Assembly: GCA_014523695.1 (NCBI GenBank)
Contig: JAATVS010000514.1
Coordinates: 1-8,359, forward strand
Direction: 5' to 3'
Source: Nitrososphaerales archaeon TH5895
GTDB lineage: Archaea; Thermoproteota; Nitrososphaeria; Nitrososphaerales; Nitrososphaeraceae
Length of the DNA: 8,359 nucleotides
Shown here: positions 1 to 6,304 of the stretch, in pieces
Position numbering within the stretch: position 1 is the first letter of the stretch
Layout: every line of letters starts with the position of its first letter
Program-made: the position numbers and the translations under genes
Notes under the pieces: generated by a model
The model's input: only the letters and a program-made list of their open reading frames with translations
The model's database searches: none
What the model was told of the DNA's origin: nothing

Positions 1-325
1 GGATCCAAGGAAACGGAATCGTCACTTTGGCGTCACCTAACCTTGGGATCTTACTATCTGGTTCTATTGCAGCAGACTGGATTCGGTCATTTACATCTGC
101 CTGAGATACAACTATTTCCAAAGGACCGGTGTTACGTATAAATGCCAATATCTGATTCTCATGAAATTCGACCTTTTCAATAGTAACCAGAGGTAATGGG
201 ATTCCTGTATTTATGAGGGATTGCCCGTACGGACTAAGCAAGAATATAATCATCCCTGCTAGTACTACGATCGGGACGAATGCAAGGATCAGAGGAGTCT
301 TTTTCGGAGGATGTTTTTCACCCAT
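1..325 (-). CDS. N-terminal part of a probable ZIP-type metal transporter (cut by left window edge)
   Basis: The minus-strand frame starts at the ATG at 325-323 and stays open for 108 codons to the window edge, so the 3' end is missing. Seen: a short basic cytoplasmic head, one hydrophobic segment at about residues 12-31, then an exported segment containing IPLPLVTIEKVEF, RNTGPLEIV, ADVNDRIQ and IPFPW. From memory, thaumarchaeal ZIP-family permeases carry just such a signal-anchor plus small beta-domain in front of the ZIP membrane core; the core itself is not in the window, so the transporter call is inference. It lies 68 bases downstream of the multicopper oxidase on the same strand and could be cotranscribed with it. 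A 7-bp inverted repeat sits about 10 bases before its start. Otherwise it would be an unassigned single-span exported protein. Confidence 0.6.
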   Translation of the reverse strand, partial: MGEKHPPKKTPLILAFVPIVVLAGMIIFLLSPYGQSLINTGIPLPLVTIEKVEFHENQILAFIRNTGPLEIVVSQADVNDRIQSAAIEPDSKIPRLGDAKVTIPFPWI

Positions 326-334
326 AGTATTTTT

Positions 335-359
335 GTTTCCACTTAACAATCTTGGAAAC
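335..359 (-). promoter_or_regulatory. Inverted repeat just upstream of the transporter-like start
   Basis: A perfect 7-bp inverted repeat, GTTTCCA-(11 nt)-TGGAAAC, ends about 10 bases before the ATG at 325 and lies in the 68-base gap after the oxidase stop. Read in the minus direction it is followed by an A-run rather than a U-run, so it is not a typical terminator for the oxidase. An operator or an mRNA hairpin near the ribosome-loading site is more likely. Only the symmetry is seen; the function is inferred. Confidence 0.35.
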
Positions 360-393
360 CACTCCCAGTAATTCTATTCATGTAACTTAACAT

Positions 394-1569
394 TTACATT
401 CTGGCTCCGCTAGTTTCTGACGTATTAGTAACAAAAGAGTTATTGAGGGTATCATAAAAGGAACTATTGTCTGTCTGAATTGAGTTCTGAGTTGTGTTCT
501 TGTCATTTACAAAAAATGTACCCATCCAACCCTTCTCTGCAAACTCTGTTTTATGTGCATGAAACATATATTTTCCTGGATATTTATATTTAAACTCCAT
601 TATCCCTCTTTCCGCTTGATTCAAACTAACTATATCGGTTAATTCATCAGGTTGCAGGCTTGTTCCGCTTGGATAATAATTAAACATGTTTGCGTGTAGA
701 TGAAAATTGTTGAGCGGGTCAAATTCCAGCATGTTTACTAGATATATTCTTATGGGCTTATCCTTCTCAATTTGTATTGGATGGTGCATATAGTAATATG
801 GTATTCCATTCACAGTGTAGAAATTATTCTCAGTATCAAAATCAGTATCGTATCCATTCATGACCATGACCATCTCGTCTGCAGGGGGACGAGGTGTTTT
901 GGGATCAACTATATAGACCCCATAAAGGCCATGAGCAATATGTTCTTCTAATGGTGTCATATGACAATGATACGGAAAAACACCAAACGGTTCTGCAACA
1001 AATTCATATGTGAACTTCCCCCCAGGCGAGATCATTTCGAAAACTCCATCCATTTCAGCAGGATGAATACCATGGGTATGAAGAGAGTGTGGCATTGATC
1101 CGTTATTAACGAAGTTTATTCTCACAATATCTCCTTCAGTAGCCCTAATTGTTGGACCCGGAACTGTCCCATTAAATGTCCATACGTTATACGATACGCC
1201 AGGAGATACTTCTTTGACTAATTGGTCTGATGCTACTAATGTGAATTCTCTCAACGTTGTGCCATTAGGAAGCGTTGATACTCTTCCATAGTTGAACTCG
1301 CGGAGATATTTTTCTGGATCAATGACTGAATCCTTATCGGTCACTTGATCAATTGGATCTATAATAGTCCCCGAAGTCTCCCCGATAGGATAGCCAGGTA
1401 CATGGCCACCGATTGTGGAATCTGAACTATTTGCTCTGCTGATAGCCATATTGTTGCCACTCGAACTATTCAGCATAAAATTTTTATACACGCCTGAAAC
1501 CACGCCTACGACTATTACAGAAGAACCAATAAGGGTCAATAGGCCGATTAGAATAAAATGCCTGGACAC
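394..1569 (-). CDS. Membrane-anchored two-domain multicopper oxidase
   Basis: 391 residues, probably a copper oxidase on the outer face of the membrane. Seen: an N-terminal hydrophobic anchor (about residues 5-27), a polar linker, then two cupredoxin domains (about 105-225 and 230-355). All four HxH copper motifs are present: H164/H166 (HTH), H201-C202-H203 (HCH), H290/H292 (HLH) and H337/H339 (HAH). Type 1 copper ligands would be H161, C202 and H210, with L215 at the axial position where copper nitrite reductases carry Met, which implies a high-potential site. Type 1 copper only in domain 1 with a trinuclear site between domains fits the type C two-domain oxidases rather than NirK. The start is GTG, the only in-frame start ahead of the anchor; TAATAA lies seven codons upstream. 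There is no Shine-Dalgarno, and a TATA box centred about 26 bases upstream suggests a leaderless mRNA. Many NxS/T sequons fit an archaeal surface protein. The substrate is unknown (metal ion or a nitrogen intermediate are possibilities). Confidence 0.9.
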   Translation of the reverse strand: MSRHFILIGLLTLIGSSVIVVGVVSGVYKNFMLNSSSGNNMAISRANSSDSTIGGHVPGYPIGETSGTIIDPIDQVTDKDSVIDPEKYLREFNYGRVSTLPNGTTLREFTLVASDQLVKEVSPGVSYNVWTFNGTVPGPTIRATEGDIVRINFVNNGSMPHSLHTHGIHPAEMDGVFEMISPGGKFTYEFVAEPFGVFPYHCHMTPLEEHIAHGLYGVYIVDPKTPRPPADEMVMVMNGYDTDFDTENNFYTVNGIPYYYMHHPIQIEKDKPIRIYLVNMLEFDPLNNFHLHANMFNYYPSGTSLQPDELTDIVSLNQAERGIMEFKYKYPGKYMFHAHKTEFAEKGWMGTFFVNDKNTTQNSIQTDNSSFYDTLNNSFVTNTSETSGARM

Positions 1570-1590
1570 ATTTCTTATTTATTAGGTTCC

Positions 1591-1600
1591 TTAATAAATG
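1591..1600 (-). promoter_or_regulatory. TATA box of the multicopper oxidase gene
   Basis: Minus-strand CATTTATTAA is centred about 26 bases before the GTG start at 1569. That is the usual TATA-to-start-site spacing in archaea, so transcription would begin at or next to the start codon and give a leaderless message. This agrees with the lack of a ribosome binding site and suggests the oxidase has its own promoter, separate from the gene upstream. Confidence 0.5.
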
Positions 1601-1621
1601 TTAGTGGTCTCTAACTCAGAT

Positions 1622-1637
1622 AATCATGAGCATGATT
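1622..1637. promoter_or_regulatory. Palindromic operator candidate upstream of the oxidase TATA box
   Basis: AATCATGAGCATGATT is a perfect 7-bp inverted repeat with a 2-bp centre, lying about 20-45 bases upstream of the oxidase TATA box in a 150-base noncoding gap. The position fits an activator or regulator binding site for a dimeric factor. No known factor can be named from the sequence. Confidence 0.35.
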
Positions 1638-1690
1638 GTTGTGCCAAGTCATAAAAGATAGAGTTCTAAAGGAATTTCGCGCTAGGATAT

Positions 1691-1706
1691 AAGATAGAAA
1701 ATAAAT
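1691..1706 (-). terminator. U-rich termination tract after the exported protein gene
   Basis: About 14-30 bases past the TAG at 1722-1720, the minus strand reads ATTTATTTTCTATCTT, a pyrimidine tract with no obvious stem. Archaeal RNA polymerases commonly stop at such T-rich tracts. Together with the oxidase TATA box downstream it suggests two transcription units. The evidence is composition and position only. Confidence 0.3.
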
Positions 1707-1719
1707 CTGGTGTTCTGCA

Positions 1720-3330
1720 CTATTTGGCTACGAGCACACTTCCTCTAGCCACTCCATTCCTTGTTCGGTCGATCGGCGATGAATCATCTTCTTGCTGTCC
1801 TGAGGGCGTTTGTAAGCCATTAATGCTCAATATCACTTGGTACTCTCCTGAAGCAGGGAAAAGTAGTGACTGCATATCTTGAGAATTCTTTGCGATCAGT
1901 CCTTCATTCTTCACTACTTCAGTATTACTATTATCGAGGACAGATAAATCATACATTACATCTGCATTAAGAGAACCTCCTGTGAACATATCAGTAAATT
2001 TAATATTTGCAGAAGATTCTGTGCCAATTTTTATCGGTGATGGGGACCATAAAATACTAGCTTGAATCCCTCCTGTGTCTGAAAGTAGGTCCGTAGAGAT
2101 GATATCTGAAGAATCTATTGGGGCTGACTGAGAGCTCCGATCACTTGTGCCATTGCTTCCAAGGCTGGCGCCTGTTACAATAGGTGATGGCTGATTTGTT
2201 CGTAGAGTAAAATCCATGGTACCCATTAGATCATTGGTTCCCGTATTGTTTTTTATTGCCATTGATGTAGGTACCGCTTCTATTACTTCAGTTCCTCTTT
2301 TCTCGCCTTGTCTCTCTCCATCAAAGATGTCAGTTTGGGTAACAGACGCTGAAGAATTGTCTTCTATTGTTGAGGATGTTATTCCTTGTAATCGTTGTAG
2401 CCACTGGTTTGCAATTGTTATTATGTTATCCTTATCAACTAAATAATGTAGAACCATAGCGCTTGGTGAGGTAAATGGATCAATTGCAAGACTTCTTCCA
2501 GATATCGGTTGTCCATTCACAGTTGCATTGAATGTGCTACTCCCAAAGAGACTCTTTGGCAGCTTTATTTCTTCGTGTACGAGTATCGGATTTTCTTCCA
2601 GTCTCTGAGTATTGTAATCGAACGGCATAGACCAAGAGAACTCACCGCTGGTTGAATTAAAGATAAAGTTGTCTATCCTGTCATAATAAGAGATAAGAGT
2701 AGTGTTAAATGTTTGACCTCCATAATCCAGGTCTCCAAAGTTAAAAGTATCACCCATACTTAGATAGGTTCCATATCTGGGAGCTTTCTCTGGAGCAAAA
2801 ACATTTTGATCATTATCAACCCCAAGTATTTGTACATCAATCCTGTACAAACCTCCTTCTTGCAAGACGGGTCCCTTTAGGTTTATAGTCCCTTCAGGAT
2901 CTGCTATATATGCATCATGAGGCAGATCTCTATTTCCAAAAATACTCAATGAACCATTCGTAGGTTCTACCTTTAGAGTCAACGTTCCCTCATGAGTATG
3001 AAATAGATCGCTTACAAGGGGTTTTTCCCCCTCAGTAGGGATCGCGTCCTTACCAATAGTAATATTATAAGTTACGTGACTTAGAGTTTCGTTCGTATTA
3101 GCATCAAATAATCTAAACTGCATATAAGCATCTTCTTTTGTCTCTGGGGTATAGATTGGAGGATTTATCTTTATGAACAGGCCCCCTTCTCTATCTCCAA
3201 GGCTGACGGGAGGAAGGTTTTCTTGTGTTAAACCATCAGCTGACACCTGCTGTAAATTATATTGGCTGGAAATGTAAAACAGGACAAAAGTCAAAATAAG
3301 GAGACCTGAAATAGATTCAGTTGTAACCAT
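1720..3330 (-). CDS. Large exported beta-sandwich protein, function unknown
   Basis: 536 residues. Seen: a signal peptide or anchor at residues about 8-32; an N-terminal beta-rich domain at about 45-125 (KINPPIYTP, QFRLFDANTNETL, VTYNITIGKD, and LFHTHEG at 109-115, a His pair that could bind metal); a middle region at about 150-310; a Ser/Thr/Asn-rich linker at about 315-420; and a C-terminal Ig-like domain at about 422-536 (FTDMFTGGSLNADVMYDLSV, then FPASGEYQVILSINGL). The first and last domains look related: both have a 'F.D..T...L..V.Y...' pattern. There is no C-terminal membrane anchor, and numerous N-glycosylation sequons fit a cell-surface or pseudoperiplasmic protein. The ATG start has an in-frame TAG directly upstream, so it cannot be extended. 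It precedes the multicopper oxidase on the same strand with a 150-base gap and may work beside it in the envelope. I recognise the style as thaumarchaeal but no characterised family. Confidence 0.8.
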   Translation of the reverse strand: MVTTESISGLLILTFVLFYISSQYNLQQVSADGLTQENLPPVSLGDREGGLFIKINPPIYTPETKEDAYMQFRLFDANTNETLSHVTYNITIGKDAIPTEGEKPLVSDLFHTHEGTLTLKVEPTNGSLSIFGNRDLPHDAYIADPEGTINLKGPVLQEGGLYRIDVQILGVDNDQNVFAPEKAPRYGTYLSMGDTFNFGDLDYGGQTFNTTLISYYDRIDNFIFNSTSGEFSWSMPFDYNTQRLEENPILVHEEIKLPKSLFGSSTFNATVNGQPISGRSLAIDPFTSPSAMVLHYLVDKDNIITIANQWLQRLQGITSSTIEDNSSASVTQTDIFDGERQGEKRGTEVIEAVPTSMAIKNNTGTNDLMGTMDFTLRTNQPSPIVTGASLGSNGTSDRSSQSAPIDSSDIISTDLLSDTGGIQASILWSPSPIKIGTESSANIKFTDMFTGGSLNADVMYDLSVLDNSNTEVVKNEGLIAKNSQDMQSLLFPASGEYQVILSINGLQTPSGQQEDDSSPIDRTRNGVARGSVLVAK

Positions 3331-3803
3331 CTAATTTTAATTCCATTTGGATTTCGCCAAGCTCCCTATTTAATTATTATATCATGACTTTCCGATAATA
3401 CTTACTGCATAATATGAGATATGAATGGTAAAAGTATGAACATATATTCTTATTCTATCCAAGGTAATATAAGGATAATAAATATCATATCATAAGTTGA
3501 TAGAAATTATCTATACATCACAAATTCTCATTGTTCTTTATTCCTACAGTGCATGAGATTTTTATTTGGAGTAATTCGTCTACGTGATCAGAATAATAGG
3601 AAATTAATACTTGTCGTATTGAAACAGTTTTTTCTTCATTGCAACTATACCGACGAACGGCACATTGCATTTATGACAAAACCTAACAAATTACAGGCTA
3701 GACACTTAATCATTATGTGAATTCTCTTCCTTAAATGCATATGGAGGAGCAGGTCTGACCTTCATGATTTGCACAGACAGGATGATAAATTGTCTACCAA
3801 CCC

Positions 3804-3813
3804 ATATAAATAG
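3804..3813 (+). promoter_or_regulatory. TATA box of the cation exporter gene
   Basis: ATATAAATAG is a close match to the archaeal TATA consensus. It predicts transcription from about 3830-3835 and a leader of about 40 bases. A GAGGT Shine-Dalgarno-like site at 3863-3867 stands five bases before the ATG at 3873, so this gene, unlike the oxidase, appears to be translated from a leadered message. Confidence 0.55.
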
Positions 3814-3814
3814 C

Positions 3815-3827
3815 GTTACCAGGTAAC
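3815..3827. promoter_or_regulatory. Operator candidate GTTACC-A-GGTAAC
   Basis: This perfect 6-bp inverted repeat with a single-base centre begins one base after the exporter TATA box and ends before the predicted transcription start. A dimeric repressor bound here would block polymerase loading, the usual arrangement for metal-responsive repressors in archaea. The repeat and position are seen; the regulator and inducer (probably zinc or a similar divalent metal) are inferred. Confidence 0.45.
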
Positions 3828-3872
3828 TATCTAGTCCGAGGCAGACATTTTCTTGATAACTAGAGGTTAAAA

Positions 3873-4814
3873 ATGGATTCACTAAGGGAAAAATTAACCT
3901 TGGAAAGAATAAAGAGACTGAAGATCGTACTCTGCCTAACTGCGATATATTTAATCGTCGAAATTTTAGCTGGAATTTTAACAGGCAGCCTTGCTTTGAT
4001 AGCCGATGCAGGTCACATGCTGGCTGACGCTGGTGGTGTAGGATTAGCTCTGGTCGCGACAAATTTCACGCGCAGACCAGCCACTGAAAAAAGGACGTAC
4101 GGATATTATAGAATGGAAATACTCGCTTCACTTACGAATAGCGTTATTCTATTACTCATCTCTGCTTACATCTTATATGAAGCATACTTGAGAATTATCG
4201 CACCAACAGAAGTTGAAAGCATCCCAATGCTAACGGTCGCGGCCATCGGATTGGGTATCAATCTTTCTAGTATGTTGATACTAAAAGGAGATCATTCTCA
4301 TCACCAATTACGCAGCAATAAAAATGGAGAGCATGCAAATAGCCATCATGATGAGAGTCTAAATATACAAGGTGCCTATTTAGAAGTACTCAGTGACACA
4401 CTGGGCTCAGGAGGAGTGATTGCTGCCTCACTGATTATTTATGCTACGGGATTTTTCTTAGCAGATCCAATAGTGAGCATCGGTTTGGCAATATTTATGG
4501 TACCAAGGGCATGGAAATTATTGAACAAGTCAATCCATATCTTGATGGAAAATGTTCCTGCTAATATCTCTCAGCAAGAAATCAAGAGTGCTCTTTTTGG
4601 TGTGAAGGGAGTCACAGGGGTATTTGACTTGCACATTTGGAGTATAAGCTCTGGAATGAATGCTCTTTCAGTTCATATAGTAGTGTTTAGTACTAATAGT
4701 TCGCAGAGGGTCCTCCAGGAGATAAACTCGTTGTTAGAAAATAAGTTTAGGATCTCACATTCTACCATCCAGGTAGAGAGATATCATCATGATAATGGAT
4801 CCTGTCTCAGATAA
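3873..4814 (+). CDS. czcD: Cation diffusion facilitator (CzcD-type) metal exporter
   Basis: 313 residues, a metal/proton antiporter that exports Zn2+ or similar divalent ions from the cytoplasm. Seen: six predicted membrane helices (about 17-37, 42-62, 82-104, 117-136, 170-191, 197-213), then a C-terminal cytoplasmic domain (about 215-305) with the usual GVTGVFDLHIWSIS signature. Helix 2 has H48-x3-D52 in ADAGHMLAD. Helix 5 has E171-x3-D175 in YLEVLSDTLGS, where most zinc exporters carry His; I believe a 'YLEVLGD' variant exists in some other members, so this is a substitution rather than damage. A His-rich cytoplasmic loop (141-159, eight His) and a C-terminal YHHDNGSC tail fit metal sensing or delivery. 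Length is normal for the family. The start ATG is supported by GAGGT five bases upstream and a TATA box plus operator candidate. The gene diverges from the oxidase cluster, consistent with local metal homeostasis. Exact metal specificity is not readable. Confidence 0.93.
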   Translation: MDSLREKLTLERIKRLKIVLCLTAIYLIVEILAGILTGSLALIADAGHMLADAGGVGLALVATNFTRRPATEKRTYGYYRMEILASLTNSVILLLISAYILYEAYLRIIAPTEVESIPMLTVAAIGLGINLSSMLILKGDHSHHQLRSNKNGEHANSHHDESLNIQGAYLEVLSDTLGSGGVIAASLIIYATGFFLADPIVSIGLAIFMVPRAWKLLNKSIHILMENVPANISQQEIKSALFGVKGVTGVFDLHIWSISSGMNALSVHIVVFSTNSSQRVLQEINSLLENKFRISHSTIQVERYHHDNGSCLR

Positions 4815-5480
4815 ATTATATAGCTCAATTGACGACGTAATGAGATTTGTCTTCCTACTAATATACGAGTTCAAAATAAGACGAATGAATTGCTCTGAAA
4901 CCGTACCTGCCAGCATTGTATCAAGTAAAGTTTATCCCCGTCTTGTAATAGGCATGAATCTAAATGAAGTTCATTTATTACTAAATGGCCGTTTACAATG
5001 GACACGGAATCAAATAGCAGTTCAAGATGATGTTCTATTCAACTAACCAAAGAAGGAGGCGAGATGAAGCTACGATTTCATTGTTCCGGTCCCGTGGTTT
5101 TTTCCAAAGTGTAGATATCGGACTAATTTCAAAAATAAATTACAAGCGGAGCCCGGTTGCAATTCTTCAACCGTCTACCAGCCAATAGAGACTAGGATTT
5201 CACATCAGATTACCATATTAATCAAATCAGTATTTAGCAATATGTCACTCGATTACGACATTTCGAGGATTCAAGTCATTACTAGCAATCGTAGGATTTT
5301 CACACAATCATTGAGTCAGGCTATTTTGTTATTCAAGTTGCTCTAAATATGATTCCTGCAACAATATCAGTAAAATTCTAACCGACATCCAGATATCCAG
5401 CGTACCATCTCCGAATAATACCTTCGCATCCCGGCTTTGCAGATCGTAGGAAGAGAAACAATACCGTTTAATACTTACTA
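4815..5480. other. Long region without a convincing gene
   Basis: 666 bases with nothing recognisable. A plus-strand frame at 4789-5046 (85 codons) overlaps the exporter 3' end and has no family features or ribosome site. A strong Shine-Dalgarno (AAGGAGG, 5053-5059) precedes an ATG at 5064, but the frame stops after 16 codons (MKLRFHCSGPVVFSKV), which looks like the stub of a lost gene or chance. A frame with no start codon near its head is open at 5068-5346 in the plus direction (ending AILLFKLL). Since the stretch leads into a run of truncated genes, it may be decayed coding DNA. Confidence 0.5.
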
Positions 5481-5951
5481 TTAACGGTGAAATACTCCAG
5501 TAACACCCTTGTACCTCTCAAAGAGCTTGATGATAGGGATCCAGTTAACATGCTGAAACTGAACTGGATCCTTGACGGGGTATTTTACCCATCCCTTTGC
5601 GACTGCGAATTTGTAGGTCTTTAACATATTGACGCCACTCAGTTTCTTTACTACTTTTAATCTAGTGCCCCAGCGCTTTTTTTCCTGAGCAATAGATACG
5701 ACTTGGTTAAACGGAAATGATAGATTATTGACGCTCTTTTCTAGATCGTATTCTAAATGTTTGATTTTGTATCCTACTAAAGGATGGAAGTCGTAGTCTC
5801 CGGTCTCAAATCTCTTCAGCTGTTCAAGGGAATATGTATCATGATTCCTATATAGCATGTTAGTCTTTGTTACAAAAGCGATTCTGACATCGGTTATGAC
5901 CAACATGCCTTCTCGACCACGTTTCAGAAATCCATCCTCTTCGGATAGCAA
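5481..5951 (-). CDS. PH-like (GRAM/PH-fold) domain protein, probably 5'-truncated
   Basis: 156 residues in the plus-to-minus reading. Seen: near the N-terminus, KRGREGMLVITDVRIAFVTK, the 'G.LV.TD.R..FV.K' beta-strand pair typical of bacterial and archaeal PH-like domains; then a basic/aromatic second half (KRWGTRLKVVKKL, KTYKFAVAKGWVKYP, FQHVNWIPIIKLFERYK). No signal peptide or membrane helix, so probably cytoplasmic. The only workable start is TTG at 5951, which falls at or beside the point where sequence clearly belonging to a plus-strand nuclease begins. The frame is open a further seven codons with no ATG, then a stop, so the true N-terminus was probably lost by recombination. The C-terminus looks natural, ending in three tandem in-frame stops (TAA TAG TAA). 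It could still be expressed as a short protein. Function unknown. Confidence 0.6.
   Translation of the reverse strand: MLSEEDGFLKRGREGMLVITDVRIAFVTKTNMLYRNHDTYSLEQLKRFETGDYDFHPLVGYKIKHLEYDLEKSVNNLSFPFNQVVSIAQEKKRWGTRLKVVKKLSGVNMLKTYKFAVAKGWVKYPVKDPVQFQHVNWIPIIKLFERYKGVTGVFHR
5537..5571. repeat. 10-bp perfect inverted repeat inside the PH-like gene
   Basis: GGATCCAGTT at 5537-5546 and AACTGGATCC at 5562-5571 form a perfect inverted pair around a 15-base loop. The arms code for the DPV and NWIP ends of DPVQFQHVNWIP on the minus strand, so the symmetry may be a coding accident. It could also form a stable hairpin near the 3' end of the message. Confidence 0.5.
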
Positions 5952-5952
5952 A

Positions 5953-6285
5953 GTTTTGTGTGCAATGGGATTTTATAGCTTTACTGCGTTAATAGATATG
6001 AAACCAGAACCTGGTGCCAGATACATACATTCAGCTAGTGAACCATACAACGAAGAACAAGAAGTCTCTCAAGAAAGAATAAATGCGTGGATGGATCATT
6101 TTGGAATGTATAAATTTCAATGCCATTGCTCAGGACATGCAAGAAGTAAAGATCTATTACAGATTGTAGATGAGATCAATGCTCGTACATTGTACCCCGT
6201 TCACACTGAACACCATGAAATATACAAGAGAATTGTCAAAAATGTTACTGAGGTTATGGAAGGAAGACTATATACATTATCATGA
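5953..6285 (+). pseudogene. C-terminal fragment of a beta-CASP metallo-beta-lactamase nuclease (RNase J-like)
   Basis: About 110 residues remain of a family usually 400-500 or more long. Seen: FYSFTALIDMKPEPG, HSASEPYNEEQEVS, AWMDHFGMYKFQCH, then CSGHARSKDLLQIVDEI (beta-CASP motif B His) and TLYPVHTEHHEIYKRI (motif C His). The C-terminus looks natural (GRLYTLS, TGA). The metallo-beta-lactamase half with HxHxDH and the first part of the beta-CASP domain are absent. The open frame runs further left to 5857, but that part is antisense to the PH-like gene and not homologous-looking, so the break lies near 5945-5960. An ATG at 5965 could allow translation of a remnant that would not be a complete nuclease. 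Intact relatives cut RNA. It is oriented away from the PH-like gene, giving a head-to-head junction of two 5'-deleted genes. Confidence 0.75.
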
Positions 6286-6304
6286 CATTTTCTGGATTAG
6301 TTTT

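Larger units (their letters stand above)
3331..3872. other. AT-rich divergent intergenic region
   Basis: 542 bases separate the exported protein gene (leftward) from the cation exporter (rightward). It holds a candidate TATA element for the leftward gene at 3367-3373 (minus-strand TTAAATA, about 40 bases before its ATG) and the exporter promoter near 3804. The strongly AT-rich part at about 3400-3530 has no clear repeat. A 55-codon frame (3553-3720, plus strand, starting MRFLFGVIRLRD, mildly basic) is open, but it has no ribosome site and no recognisable family, so I do not call it a gene. No RNA gene is evident. Confidence 0.6.

Noticed and set aside
1..6. GGATCC at the first base, suggesting a cloning-site artefact behind the mosaic
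   Set aside because: The site may mark a clone or contig end, but none of the fragment junctions (about 5950, 6290-6305, 6874-6882) contains GATC, so restriction-ligation chimeras do not explain them.
394..1569. Copper nitrite reductase (NirK) as the identity of the oxidase
   Set aside because: The HCH motif around the cysteine and the four HxH pairs build a trinuclear copper site, and Leu replaces the axial Met; NirK has only type 1 and type 2 copper.
2216..2446. Plus-strand open frame
   Set aside because: Fully antisense to the middle of the exported protein gene, whose frame is intact and protein-like.
3553..3720. 55-codon plus-strand frame in the divergent gap
   Set aside because: No ribosome site, no recognisable family and placed in AT-rich noncoding-looking DNA; too weak to call.
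3706..4062. Minus-strand open frame over the exporter 5' end
   Set aside because: Antisense to the well-supported exporter and covers its promoter; the translation has no domain character.
4789..5046. 85-codon plus-strand frame overlapping the exporter end by 26 bases
   Set aside because: No family features and no ribosome site; probably chance, though a small unknown gene cannot be excluded.
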